From the NCBI GenBank assembly GCA_029977865.1, contig JAPOKA010000013.1:1-50305 (forward strand): a stretch of 50,305 bases of DNA. The letters run 5' to 3'. The notes beneath the pieces are model-generated. The model made no database searches. It was not told the origin of the DNA and saw nothing but the letters and a program-made list of their open reading frames with translations. Shown here in pieces: positions 16,668 to 26,289 of the stretch. The DNA comes from a bacterium (GTDB lineage Bacteria; Planctomycetota; Phycisphaerae; Phycisphaerales; SM1A02). A program made the translations under genes and the position numbers. The first letter of the stretch is position 1. Each line of letters begins with the position of its first letter.

Positions 16668-16901
16668 TCAGGAGCGGGACTCCGATTCGCGGGCCGGAGC
16701 TGCGGGGGCGGGTTCGACCTCGTCGATCACGGTGCGGCGGAAGACCAGACCGTCCCGCTCGCGGGACTCGCTGTGGCGATCGACCACGCGACGACGGTCG
16801 GGCACCGGCGTCTTCACCGCCTGAACGAGGTGGCCCACCGCCTCCCCGAGGCAACGGGAGATCGGCTTGCGTTCGCCACCCCGCGTCTGGGCCTCAGCCA
16901 T
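16668..16901 (-). CDS. Small uncharacterised protein between nuoE and nuoF
   Basis: A 77-residue ORF whose ATG overlaps the nuoE stop codon (ATGGCTGA, 8-base overlap) and which ends 50 bp before nuoF. The arrangement suggests translational coupling within the nuo operon. The sequence is charged, has no membrane segment, and contains a distinctive GLVFRRTVIDEVE stretch near residue 60 and a possible helix (RCLGEAVGHLVQAVKT). There are no Cys pairs of a Fe-S type. I do not recognise the family. Possible roles are an accessory or assembly factor of complex I (inference from position only). Confidence 0.6.
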   Translation of the reverse strand: MAEAQTRGGERKPISRCLGEAVGHLVQAVKTPVPDRRRVVDRHSESRERDGLVFRRTVIDEVEPAPAAPARESESRS

Positions 16902-17460
16902 GGTGGCTTCCCGAGCGGGCGCTCGAAGCACTCTTCTCGCGGGCCTCCGCGACGAGGCGATCGACCGCGTCGATGGTCAGGTTCTCGTGCAGCACTTCGT
17001 TGAAGAGCGCCACCGGCGCGGTGTCGCAGGATCCGAGGCACTCCATGGTGAGCAGGGTGAAGGTGCCGGAGTCGTCGGTCTCGCCCGGCTCGAGGCCGAG
17101 GGTGTCGCGGAGATGGTCGAGGATGCCCGCATGGCCGCAGACTTCGCAGGCGATCGACTGGCAGACCCCGATCACGCAGCGGCCGACCGGCTCGGTCTTG
17201 AACTCGTCGTAGAAGCTCACGGTGTCGAGCACATCCGCTGAGGTGATCCCGAGAAACGTCGCGATCTCCTCCATCGCCTGATGCGGGATGTAGCGGTGCT
17301 GGTGCTGGATCTCGTGCAGGATCGGCATGAGGGCCCCGTGAGGCACCGCATACCGCGGCAGGATCTCCTTGCGGAACCGATCCTTCATGGCGTCGCTGAG
17401 ATAGGGCTCGGCGCGACGGGCGATGCGGGCGGTCGCAGAGGGCTTGGCGTTCCAGGACAT
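16894..17460 (-). CDS. nuoE: NADH-quinone oxidoreductase subunit E
   Basis: The 188-residue 24-kDa-type subunit of complex I. It binds the [2Fe-2S] cluster N1a through four Cys, here CQSIAC (C-x4-C) and CLGSC (C-x3-C), and has the helical N-terminus LMPILHEIQHQHRYIPHQAM typical of NuoE. Its C-terminal tail (about 20 residues, Ala/Ser/Glu-rich) is longer than the core. It lies 60 bp downstream of nuoD and overlaps the following small ORF by 8 bases. Confidence 0.96.
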   Translation of the reverse strand: MSWNAKPSATARIARRAEPYLSDAMKDRFRKEILPRYAVPHGALMPILHEIQHQHRYIPHQAMEEIATFLGITSADVLDTVSFYDEFKTEPVGRCVIGVCQSIACEVCGHAGILDHLRDTLGLEPGETDDSGTFTLLTMECLGSCDTAPVALFNEVLHENLTIDAVDRLVAEAREKSASSARSGSHHG

Positions 17461-17520
17461 CGGTTCGTTTCGCTCGCGAGACTCGGGAGGCGGACGGACC
17501 GCCCATCGATGGCAGGACGA

Positions 17521-18810
17521 TCAGCGGTCGAGTTCGGCCGCGATGATGTTGAGTGAACCCAGCACCGCCACCACGTCGGCGAGCTGGTGTCCCTCGATCA
17601 GCTTGGGAAAGACCTGGTAGTTGATGAAGCACGGCGGGCGGGTCCTCGCCCGCCAGGCGCAGCGGCCGCCCGAGGAGACTACGTAGTAGCCGAGTTCGCC
17701 GTTGGCGGTCTCGACCGCGTGGTAGCTCTCGCCGATCGGCGCATCCCAGCCCCGATTGTGCATGTGCAGTTCGAAGAGCTGGATCGTGCCTTCGATCGAT
17801 CCGTAGACGTCGCCCTTGGCTGGGGTGTTGGTCTTGGCATCGACCGAAACGTTCATCGGCCCCGTGGGAATGCGATCGATCAGTTGGCGGATGATCGAGG
17901 CGGACTGGCGGATCTCCTCGCAGCGGACCATGTAGCGGGCGAGGCTGTCGCCGTCGTTGGAGATGGGGACGCTGAAGGTCACCGGGTCCGCGCCTTCGCC
18001 ATCCCAGTTCGGGGCGTAGCAGAGGTAGGGGTCGGTCTTGCGCACATCGCGGCGGACGCCGCTGGCGCGAGCGATCGGACCCGAGAGGCTCCATGCGATC
18101 GCGTCCTCGCGGGAGATCTGTCCCACGCCGGTGAGGCGATCGACGAAGATGCGATTGCGGTTGAGCAGCGTCTCGATGTCCTTGACCGCCCGGGGCAGAC
18201 GCTCGTCGATGAAGCTCTTCACCATGCGGCGAAAGACCTCGTCGTCGGGCAGGTCGCGCCAGGCGCCGCCCACGCGAGTCCAGTCGGGGTGATACCGCTG
18301 CCCGGAGACGTACTCGACGATGTCGTAGATGAACTCGCGCTCGTTGAACCCGTAGAGGAAGCCGGTGAAGGCCCCGAGGTCAAGCGCCGCCGCCCCCACG
18401 CACAGGAGGTGGTTCTGGATGCGACCGAGTTCGCTGAGGATGGTCCGCACCACCATGGCCCGGGGGGTCAGCCCGATCCCGAGCAGTTGTTCGACCGAGA
18501 GGTGCCAGGCCACGTCGTTCGCGATGGGACTCATGTAGTCCATGCGGCTGACGGTGCAGACGTACTGGTTGAAGTCGTGGTGCTCGCCCAGCTTCTCGAA
18601 GCCGCTGTGGAGGTATCCGATGTGCGGCGTGCAGCGGGCGACCCGCTCCCCGTCGAGTTCGAGCACCAGTCTCAGCGTGGTGTGGGTCGCGGGGTGCTGA
18701 GGCCCGAAGTTGAGGATCCAGCGGTCCGGGGTCCGGACGTGGTCCTGCAGGTACTCGGTGGTGTCGAGGTCGACGTCGTACTCGGTGCCGGGAGAGATCT
18801 GAAAGGGCAT
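17521..18810 (-). CDS. nuoD: NADH-quinone oxidoreductase subunit D
   Basis: The 429-residue 49-kDa-type subunit of complex I, which contributes to the quinone-binding site together with NuoB. Clear motifs: NFGPQHPATHTTLRLVLELDGE, HIGYLHSGFEKLGEH, SRMDYMSPIAND, the TGVGQISREDAIAWSLSGP stretch and the C-terminal GELGYYVVSSGG. The ATG at 18810 gives the family N-terminus (frame open further upstream). It is the first nuo gene in view; nuoA-C and nuoG-N must lie elsewhere, so this is a partial nuo locus. Confidence 0.97.
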   Translation of the reverse strand: MPFQISPGTEYDVDLDTTEYLQDHVRTPDRWILNFGPQHPATHTTLRLVLELDGERVARCTPHIGYLHSGFEKLGEHHDFNQYVCTVSRMDYMSPIANDVAWHLSVEQLLGIGLTPRAMVVRTILSELGRIQNHLLCVGAAALDLGAFTGFLYGFNEREFIYDIVEYVSGQRYHPDWTRVGGAWRDLPDDEVFRRMVKSFIDERLPRAVKDIETLLNRNRIFVDRLTGVGQISREDAIAWSLSGPIARASGVRRDVRKTDPYLCYAPNWDGEGADPVTFSVPISNDGDSLARYMVRCEEIRQSASIIRQLIDRIPTGPMNVSVDAKTNTPAKGDVYGSIEGTIQLFELHMHNRGWDAPIGESYHAVETANGELGYYVVSSGGRCAWRARTRPPCFINYQVFPKLIEGHQLADVVAVLGSLNIIAAELDR

Positions 18811-18955
18811 GGGGCGGTCCGTCGCGGAGTCCCGCAGCGGGCGGGAGCGGCGAGTATAGATCCTCGCGGCGGCCCGGAGGCCGACGACCTCCGCGACGCA
18901 CGGTTCAACGGCTCGAGCGTGAACCCCTCGGGGCTGCCTTCGCCACGATTGGACC

Positions 18956-20485
18956 TCATCCGCCGAGGCGAACCGCCTGTCGAGCCGGATTCGCGCCATC
19001 GCAGCCCCACAACGCCCCTTCCAGCAGCAGCAGATCGACGCGGCCTCCCTCCCCATTCCACGCGTTCCACATCTGCCGAGCTGCCTCCGGCAGCCCGTCG
19101 GGGAGTTGCAGCGAGACAGATCCCCCCGCAGGGATGTTGGGGAACGGGGTCTCGATGGTCGAGCCTTCGCCTTGACCTCGAGAGAGCCGCAGCGAGAGCC
19201 CTCGGGCTCCTTGGCCGCCAACGTCCGTCGCCCGAACCTCGATGGTCCCGCCGCTGGTACGGGGCGGATCCAACTGGTAGCGACCGCGGGTGATCGCGTT
19301 CACCGCGACCGGCCCCAACTCGACGCGGTCGAACCCTGATCCGTCGACGCGAACCGCCAGTCCGTCCGCGCCGGCGAGGGCAGGACCGCAGGGATCGATG
19401 GCTTCGCTCGGGATGATCTCGATCGAGTCGCCCGGGCAGAGGCAGGGCTCAAACTCGGAATCCTCCGCTCCGGCGAACGCGATGCCCACACCCTCACGGA
19501 GCAGGTAGGTCACCGTGAAGGGTCGGACGTCGAGCAGCGGTCCAGTTCCGGAGTTCCGCAGCCGAACGGCCGGAAGGCTACTCCCCCGATTCAGTGCATC
19601 GCCCTCCCGGCTCATCGCAATGGCGAGCGCACCACCGACATCCTCCACCGCGATCGCTTCAAGTCGGGCCCTCGCTGCGACTCGGATGGGATCGAGCCAC
19701 TCGGCCCCTTCGGATGCCTCGAAGGTGCGGCGCTCCATCGTCGACACGCCGCCCGCCTGAATCTCGAACTCCGCCTCGACCCGGTAGCGCCCGAGCAGCA
19801 GTTCGCGCAGGAAACTGCAACTTGCGGTGTCGAGCGACCGGAACTCGAGACGAGCGGAGTCGGCTTCGGTCACTGCGGAGTCGAGCGATTTCGAGATCTG
19901 GGATCGACCTTCGCCCGTCACGAGTTCGGCCGACGCGAGGCGGACCGAAACCGGCGTCTGAGCGGGCTCGAGAAAGACCGCATCCTCCGGGCGGATCTCC
20001 AGGTTCACATCGGCGATCCGCGGTCGGCCTTCGATGTTGGTGACCACGGAGCGCAGTTCGAGCGAGGCAGGCTCGAGCGTGGCGTCGGCCCGCTGGCCGA
20101 GGGCGGGATAGACCGCCAACAGCGATTCCTCGGCCAGCTCCGCAAGCATCGCGGGGCTCGTCCCCTTCGGGCTTGCACCGGGAAGCACCTCTGCGCTGCC
20201 GGTGACGAGGAACCGACGGTCGATCCGTCGCCGCTCCATCGAAGCGGTCGGCCGGAATCGGATGGCGACGGCATCGGAGCCCGCGATCACCGCGGGCGGT
20301 GGCACCTCGAGTACCGGATCGCCAACGTTGCGATTCCAACTTCGTTCCACTGTGAACGACTCGAGTTGGACGTGCTTCGGAGCCGTCGAGCAACCGACCC
20401 CAAAGCCGACAATCGCAGGAGCCGCCAATCGGATCACTCGTCCGATCTTCTCGTGACGACTGCGGCGAAGTGCGTGGATGCGCAT
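18956..20485 (-). CDS. Large lipoprotein of unknown function
   Basis: A 509-residue protein starting at an ATG preceded by a strong GGAGG 10 bases upstream. A basic n-region (RRSRHEKIGR), hydrophobic core and lipobox FGVGC (Cys about 32) predict lipidation. The mature part is all-beta in appearance with no recognised domain; a Cys-x-Cys (PCLCPG) near residue 345 and another (IDPCGPA) just after are the only notable Cys. It lies 93 bp downstream of the large kinase gene on the same strand, so the two may be functionally linked. No function is assigned. Confidence 0.75.
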   Translation of the reverse strand: MRIHALRRSRHEKIGRVIRLAAPAIVGFGVGCSTAPKHVQLESFTVERSWNRNVGDPVLEVPPPAVIAGSDAVAIRFRPTASMERRRIDRRFLVTGSAEVLPGASPKGTSPAMLAELAEESLLAVYPALGQRADATLEPASLELRSVVTNIEGRPRIADVNLEIRPEDAVFLEPAQTPVSVRLASAELVTGEGRSQISKSLDSAVTEADSARLEFRSLDTASCSFLRELLLGRYRVEAEFEIQAGGVSTMERRTFEASEGAEWLDPIRVAARARLEAIAVEDVGGALAIAMSREGDALNRGSSLPAVRLRNSGTGPLLDVRPFTVTYLLREGVGIAFAGAEDSEFEPCLCPGDSIEIIPSEAIDPCGPALAGADGLAVRVDGSGFDRVELGPVAVNAITRGRYQLDPPRTSGGTIEVRATDVGGQGARGLSLRLSRGQGEGSTIETPFPNIPAGGSVSLQLPDGLPEAARQMWNAWNGEGGRVDLLLLEGALWGCDGANPARQAVRLGG

Positions 20486-20578
20486 GTGCTTGGTTCCTCC
20501 GCGAGTTTCACCCGACCACCGAGGGTCAATCACCCGTTCGATCGACCGTTAGAACCCACCCGGGGCCCGGACGCCGAC

Positions 20579-23500
20579 TCAGCGATCGGCGACTGGCACC
20601 AAGACTACCCGGAATGCGACGTACGGGTCGCCGGTCGGATCGATCAGCCGAGTCGGCAGGTCTCCGTCGCGAGACTCGACCCAATTCGACTCGACCGCCA
20701 ATGACTTCTCATCGGCCGTGGCAAGCCACTCGTCGAAGCGGTCCGCAAACGATGGCCTGACGTCGCCGGCCCAGACCGCTTGCCTCATGACTCCCCGCCA
20801 CATCGTTTCGCTCGGAATGCGCGCCTCCCAACGCCAACCGAGGTACTCGATCGTCCCGAGGTCGCGGCAGTACTGCCGAACGCGATCGGCCGACCAACCC
20901 CCGATCGGGACGTCACCACCGATGACAAATCGACTCACGAGAACCAATGCTTCTCCGCCGCGGGGAAGGCAGGGAAGGAACTCGAGCCCGCGTCGTCCTT
21001 GCCCCCCATCCTGGAGCGGCGGTGCACGTTCTGCGGGAATGACGACGCTCTGCCAGCCTGCCTCGGTCTCGAGAGTCTCCAGTTCTCGCAAGCTCTTCGT
21101 GAAATCCAGAGCACAGATCTCGGCATCGGCCTGAAGAACTGGAAGGACCCGAAGGGCGGCCGACACCCCGGCAGGTCCTGCGACCAAGGCCTGCTCGCGG
21201 CAGGTGGAGGCCAGATCATCGAGCCGCTGCGAGACAGCCCCGCACCACTGGTCCACAGCCTGCCCGATGAGCGCCCGAGTCTCCGCCAGTTCGGGGGGAC
21301 CCGTGATCGCCGCCGCAAGTTCCTTCCACGCCCGCACCTCGGAAACCGAGTCAAAGGTCGTCGATTCGAGTCGATCTCGGACGAGACCCCGCCATCGCTC
21401 TCTGGCCGTTACGGCGAGTTCGCCCCCTCGATCCAGAGCCTCGAACCAGGCCAGCAGCTGGCTTGGGTCGGCTCGTCGAGGGTTCGCTCCAAAGGTGGCG
21501 AGATCGATCGCCGCGATCTGCTCTTCGCACCACCCGCGCTCGTTCGTGAACCTCGCTTTCAAGGCTGGAAGTTCTTCGATCAGCGGGGCGCGTTGATCTG
21601 CCGCGGCGGTCGCATCGGCGAGCGAGCGGGCCCAGCTCGCCTTCCACGCGTCACGGATCTCCTCGGTGGTGCCGAGGTCGGTCAGCAGCATCTGCTCGCT
21701 CATGCGCCACACGTCGACGGCGGCGAGGGCCTCCGCCCGTGCGGCGGCCGCGTCGCGTCCGCGGACGGACGAAACGCGATCGAACGCTGCGCGGAGCGGC
21801 TTGAGGTGCATGACGTGGTAGGCGCCGACCGCGATGACGCCCGCGGCAACTGCAAGCCCGGCTGCGGCGACCAAGCGGCGACGGCGACGCAGTCTGGGAA
21901 GCCGGGCCGCGGCTTCACGAGCCACCTGCAGGCGAGAGGCCAATCCCGCTTGGCGGGGCGCGATTCGCTCGGCCTGCTCGAGGTGCGCAAGGTTGCCCAG
22001 GACATCGCCAGTCGCGGCTGCGGCATCCGCCGCCGCCATCGAACTCGCGAGGGTCCGGAATCGGGACTCGATCTCGTTGTCGAGGTCGATGACGCGATCT
22101 CGAATCTGCAACTCGCTACCCGCGAGTCGATAGGCCAGATCCAACAACCCCGCACACGAAATCCGATCGGCGGACTGGATTGCAGATCCGCATCGTGCCG
22201 AGATCCGCCGAAGGAGATCGATCCGCCGCCGTCGCTGCCACTCCTTGCGAAGCCGCTCGACGAAGGTGTCCTTGCCGAGTTCGATGGTCGCCAAGTCGCG
22301 GGCAAGGCGCCGCAGTTCGCGATGATGTCCCGACTTCGCGAGCAAGTCCTGAGCCCGACTCCGCATCGACGGGCCCTCGCGCTCGGCGAGTGAACTTGCC
22401 AACATCTCGATCCTGGACCGCATTTCCGAGTCCGCAGCCTTCCTCGACTCGGCCCGCCGCAGCCAGCGAAGCGCGACGAGCGGCCGCCCCGCTTCGAGGT
22501 GCAGGTCGGCCTCCTTGGAACACTTGCCCCGCAGTCGACGGAAGAGCTCTTCTTCCAGCACATCGATGACAGCCTTGGCATCCGAACGGACCTGAGGTTC
22601 CGCCGGCAGCTGCTGCTTCATGGCGACGATGGACGATTGCAGCGATCCAGCCGAGACCCGTTTGGGATCAAGGTGCGGATTGCCCAGTCGGACCAGCAGC
22701 GAGTTCCAGCGGCTGCGCGACTCGAGTGCAGGGAGGTTGGCTCGCAGCCCTTCGTAGGTGACCGCTCCCGGCACGATCTCGAGGGCTCTTTGGACGCCGT
22801 CCCGGAGTGCCACCACGTCGGCGGCATCGCTGGCTGAGGCGATCTTGCGGTCGAGTTCCTCCAGCAATCGGCACTTGTCCGACATGCGGCGGATCCGTCC
22901 CACGAACTCGTCACGAAGCGACTCCGCACGTCTGCGACGGGCAAGATCACCGCTGTGAACTCGACCCAAGTCTCGCTCGACCTCCTTGCGAAGGTCGTCC
23001 ACCGGGCCATCGAGCCGCTGACGACACTCTCGATGCCGTCCGTCGGAAAGGAGCCGGTCCGCCTCGTTGACCTCTTGCCTGAGGGCCGCCACGCCATGCA
23101 CCGGCCCACGGCACTGCGTGCAGTATCGAAGCAGCATGGAACCGCGTTCCTGACAGACCGGGCACTGCTGCCACAACTCGCCGCCGCAGTTTCCGCAGAC
23201 CTCCTCGCTGCCGTGGATCCCCTCTCCGCAGCTCGGACAGGCTCCGGCTGTCCCGGAGGCTGCTGAGGCGATGGTCGCAGAGGTGAGGCGATCGAGTTCG
23301 TCGACCACTTCTTGCAGCGACGCGAACCGCCGCGCGGGGTCGACTTCGACGAGCCGCTGCTGGACTCGACGCAACCCAGTCCCCAGTCGGGACTCTGCCC
23401 ACGACTCACGCGCGTCCTTGCTCGGCTTGTGACCGAAGACCAACTCGAAAAGCACCACGCCAAGCGCAAACTGGTCGGCGCGATCTCCGTGCGGACCTTC

Positions 23501-24241
23501 CGGCGGAAGGTACGAACGGGTGCCGCCACGGGCCCTCGCATCGAGGCCTCCCATCATGCCGTAGTCGGCAAGCTTCCACTTGCCGCGAACCCGGAGGACG
23601 TTGGCGGGCTTGACGTCGCCGTGCCTCAACCCGACGGCTTGCAGAAAGGCGAGCCCCTTCGCGATCGCAAGAGTGACCGCTGCCGCCTCGGCGAGGTCGA
23701 GACGACCCCGTTGCTTCTGGTACTTCAGCAGCGTCATCGCCTCGTAGCGGTCGGCGAAGAGCGGCCCATCCACGACCGGATCGGCCAAGTCCATGACGCA
23801 GTAGATGAACCCGTCAGCCTCTCCGATGTACTCGGTCCACACCAGGTGGTCCTGACCTTCGCGGACCCGCTGCCGCAGATGCTGAAGCCCCTTGAGCTCG
23901 GTCGCTCGGCTCACTGGTGGGATGAACTTGATCGCGACCGCGTCGCCGGTGTGGGCGTGTTGCGCGATCCATACCGATCCGAACCCACCCTGACCAATCT
24001 TCGCAAGCAAGCGGAAGTCAGGCAGCGACGCAGGTGCGTCCCCCACTTCCGGAACAGTCGCGTCATCCAGACCCGAGGGATTCACGCTCGGATCAGATCC
24101 GCCATCTCGTGAAGGTTCGCCGGACGCCTCAGCCGTAGGGCCAATCCGCTCGGGACCTCGACCTCCCAACTCGATGTGATCAGGATCTCCCGGCATTGGA
24201 ACGGCGCGACTCCCCACGTCGGAACCCTCGGACACTCTCAT
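20579..24241 (-). CDS. Membrane Ser/Thr protein kinase with double zinc ribbon and FGE-like C-terminal domain
   Basis: A 1220-residue, one-pass membrane protein. Residues about 75-325 form a Hanks-type kinase: glycine loop GQGGFGSV, VAIKF lysine, HGDVKPANV catalytic loop (Arg of HRD replaced by Gly, catalytic Asp kept), ADYG in place of DFG. Residues about 333-385 carry four Cys pairs (CPSC, CGNC, CPVC, CTQC), a double zinc ribbon. A long helical, Arg/Glu-rich region follows, then one membrane segment (about 790-811) and an extracytoplasmic part. The last about 135 residues end like FGE/SUMF1-sulfatase domains (ARIPSETMWRGVM, final YVAFRVVLVP), but the core is reduced. The start at ATG 24241 lacks a good Shine-Dalgarno sequence. 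It probably senses an envelope signal; substrate unknown. Confidence 0.87.
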   Translation of the reverse strand: MRVSEGSDVGSRAVPMPGDPDHIELGGRGPERIGPTAEASGEPSRDGGSDPSVNPSGLDDATVPEVGDAPASLPDFRLLAKIGQGGFGSVWIAQHAHTGDAVAIKFIPPVSRATELKGLQHLRQRVREGQDHLVWTEYIGEADGFIYCVMDLADPVVDGPLFADRYEAMTLLKYQKQRGRLDLAEAAAVTLAIAKGLAFLQAVGLRHGDVKPANVLRVRGKWKLADYGMMGGLDARARGGTRSYLPPEGPHGDRADQFALGVVLFELVFGHKPSKDARESWAESRLGTGLRRVQQRLVEVDPARRFASLQEVVDELDRLTSATIASAASGTAGACPSCGEGIHGSEEVCGNCGGELWQQCPVCQERGSMLLRYCTQCRGPVHGVAALRQEVNEADRLLSDGRHRECRQRLDGPVDDLRKEVERDLGRVHSGDLARRRRAESLRDEFVGRIRRMSDKCRLLEELDRKIASASDAADVVALRDGVQRALEIVPGAVTYEGLRANLPALESRSRWNSLLVRLGNPHLDPKRVSAGSLQSSIVAMKQQLPAEPQVRSDAKAVIDVLEEELFRRLRGKCSKEADLHLEAGRPLVALRWLRRAESRKAADSEMRSRIEMLASSLAEREGPSMRSRAQDLLAKSGHHRELRRLARDLATIELGKDTFVERLRKEWQRRRRIDLLRRISARCGSAIQSADRISCAGLLDLAYRLAGSELQIRDRVIDLDNEIESRFRTLASSMAAADAAAATGDVLGNLAHLEQAERIAPRQAGLASRLQVAREAAARLPRLRRRRRLVAAAGLAVAAGVIAVGAYHVMHLKPLRAAFDRVSSVRGRDAAAARAEALAAVDVWRMSEQMLLTDLGTTEEIRDAWKASWARSLADATAAADQRAPLIEELPALKARFTNERGWCEEQIAAIDLATFGANPRRADPSQLLAWFEALDRGGELAVTARERWRGLVRDRLESTTFDSVSEVRAWKELAAAITGPPELAETRALIGQAVDQWCGAVSQRLDDLASTCREQALVAGPAGVSAALRVLPVLQADAEICALDFTKSLRELETLETEAGWQSVVIPAERAPPLQDGGQGRRGLEFLPCLPRGGEALVLVSRFVIGGDVPIGGWSADRVRQYCRDLGTIEYLGWRWEARIPSETMWRGVMRQAVWAGDVRPSFADRFDEWLATADEKSLAVESNWVESRDGDLPTRLIDPTGDPYVAFRVVLVPVADR

Positions 24242-24492
24242 CGGGCCAAGAACCCAGAGTCTAACGAGGGTCGACGCGGACGCCTACCCATCGGGGCAAA
24301 CCCGCAGGTGGTACTTGACTTCCGAGATGCCGTGAGACCCAGGTCGAGGATGCAATGAGACCCACGCTGCCGTCGCAGCCCGGCTGTCGAGGGGACAGGC
24401 CGAAGGCGTATCCACGGTGAAATCGCCGGTCGAACCCAACGCTGCTGGGCAGAGTGCCGGGCGGATCGATGAGGGGATCCGTCAGCCCGAAC

Positions 24493-26289
24493 CTAGGCTC
24501 GGAAGAGCGCCCCCAACCTGCGACCCATGAGCAGCGTCGCGGCGAGCAGGGTCGTCGTCAGCAAAGCCATGCCCCAAACCCCCATGGCGCTGGCGATCGA
24601 GGGGCCATCGCCAAGCCGCTCCGCCAAGGTGTAAATCGCCTTGGTAATCGGATAGTCACGCTCGCGCTGGGCGAGGATGAGGCTATCGGAGACCTCGAGC
24701 ATCGAGAAGCTGAAGGCGAGCAAGGCACCGCCGAGCAGGTTGGCGAGGATGAGTGGGATCACCACGCGTCGCATCACCGTGAACCGTCCCGCACCGAGAT
24801 TCACCGCCGCCTCCTCGACCGCCACCCCGGTCTGCTCCATGCCCGCCGCGGCCGCCCGCACCACGTAGGGCAAGCGCCGGACTCCGTAGGCGACGACGAG
24901 CAGGAACATCGGACTCGGATCCGCGCCGAGGATGTCTCCGATGGGACGCAAGGGGCCATTGTCGAGCCACGACATCCACGAGGCGGGCAGGACTCCGGCC
25001 AACCACGGCTGCAGCCATGCGGGCATGCTTCCCGAGAACGGCCAGTGCAGTGAGAGCGAGACGTATCCGAACGCGAGGACGAGCCCCGGCACCGCGAGCG
25101 GCAGCATGCTCAACGCATCGAGCAGCCAGCGGCCGGGGACGCGAGAGCGAACCAGCAACCGAGCAATCGCCACTCCAACCAGCACGCTCGCGGCGACGGC
25201 GGCGAGGGACAGCACCAAGCTGTTGCGAATCGACCCCGCCGCCAACGGATGGGTGAGCGCCTCACCGAAGTGTTCGATCGTGAAGGCCCGCGGCAGCACA
25301 CTCTGGTACCACGTGCCCTCGACGGCAAGGCTCGACAGGATGACGCCCAAGTGCGGCACCGCCGCGACCGCGACGACCAACGCGACCGCAGCGAAGGCCG
25401 CAGCGCCACGCCACCCGCCCAACGCGGGAATCGAGGCGCGAATCGAGGCCTTGCTGCTGCCGGCCGCCGCCGCACGACCAAACGCCACCTTGCCGAAGAG
25501 ATAGAGCACTGTCGCCGTGAGCAGCAGCACCGCCACGAGCGCGTAGGGCTGCGGCGAGGCCTCCATCTCCTTGATGCCGTTGAAGATCTGAACCGGCGTC
25601 ACCCGGTTGAACTCGAGCATCAGGGGGGTGCCGAGTTCGGTGAAGCTCCAGATGAAGACGATGGTCGCACCGGCAAAGAGCCCGGGTCGCACCAAGGGAA
25701 GCGTGACGCGACGGAACCGGGTCCAGGCGTTCGCCCCGAGGTTCTCCGCAGCCTCTTCCATGGCCGGGTCTATGTTCGCGAGCGCCGCGAGCAGGTTTAG
25801 GTAGAGGATCGGGTAGAGATGCAGGGCCTCGAGCAGCACCACGGCGGCGAAGCCACCCTCGCCGAGGAAGTCGATCGGAGACGAGGTCATCCCGAGGTCG
25901 AGGAGAATCTGGTTCAGCGAGCCGTAGCGGCCGAGGATGGCGCGAACGCCGATCGCGCCCACGAAGGGCGGCAGGATCAAGGGCACCAGCACCAGGCCCC
26001 CGAGCAGCGCCTTGCCGGGGTAGTCGTACCGCGCCGAGAGCATCGCGAGCGGCATCGCGATGCAAGCGGCGAGCAGCGTCGTCGCTGCGGCGATTCCCAA
26101 CGAATTCAAGAGTCCAGAACGCAGCACCGGATCTCGGAAGACCTCAAGTACGTGGTGCAGCGTGAAACCGCCACCGTCGGCCTCGAAGGCCCCCGAGACC
26201 GTCAGCCAGATCGGATAGAGCAGCGTCGCGGCGAGCAACGCGAGCAGCGCAACCAGACGCAGCCAGTGGCCGGGGGTGACTCGATCCAC
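24493..26289 (-). CDS. Two-domain ABC transporter permease, iron(III)-type
   Basis: A 598-residue inner-membrane permease with two tandem BPD_transp_1 domains fused in one chain, about 12 membrane segments. Each half has the EAA loop that contacts the ATPase: EEAAENLGANAWTRFRRVTLPLVRPGL (written in two parts: residues about 165-180 and following) and later EEAAVNLGAGRFTVMRRVVIPL. Fused permeases of this type serve iron(III) (FbpB/SfuB) or thiamine uptake. Neither the binding protein nor the ATPase is adjacent, so specificity is open. It lies upstream of the kinase gene on the same strand with 251 bp between them, in which I see no feature except a near-palindrome over its own stop. Confidence 0.88.
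   Translation of the reverse strand: MDRVTPGHWLRLVALLALLAATLLYPIWLTVSGAFEADGGGFTLHHVLEVFRDPVLRSGLLNSLGIAAATTLLAACIAMPLAMLSARYDYPGKALLGGLVLVPLILPPFVGAIGVRAILGRYGSLNQILLDLGMTSSPIDFLGEGGFAAVVLLEALHLYPILYLNLLAALANIDPAMEEAAENLGANAWTRFRRVTLPLVRPGLFAGATIVFIWSFTELGTPLMLEFNRVTPVQIFNGIKEMEASPQPYALVAVLLLTATVLYLFGKVAFGRAAAAGSSKASIRASIPALGGWRGAAAFAAVALVVAVAAVPHLGVILSSLAVEGTWYQSVLPRAFTIEHFGEALTHPLAAGSIRNSLVLSLAAVAASVLVGVAIARLLVRSRVPGRWLLDALSMLPLAVPGLVLAFGYVSLSLHWPFSGSMPAWLQPWLAGVLPASWMSWLDNGPLRPIGDILGADPSPMFLLVVAYGVRRLPYVVRAAAAGMEQTGVAVEEAAVNLGAGRFTVMRRVVIPLILANLLGGALLAFSFSMLEVSDSLILAQRERDYPITKAIYTLAERLGDGPSIASAMGVWGMALLTTTLLAATLLMGRRLGALFRA

Noticed and set aside
24242-24492. A possible gene or RNA between the kinase and the ABC permease
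   Set aside because: There is only a short repeated TGAGACCCA word and a near-palindrome over the permease stop; no coding frame, tRNA signature or strong fold was seen.
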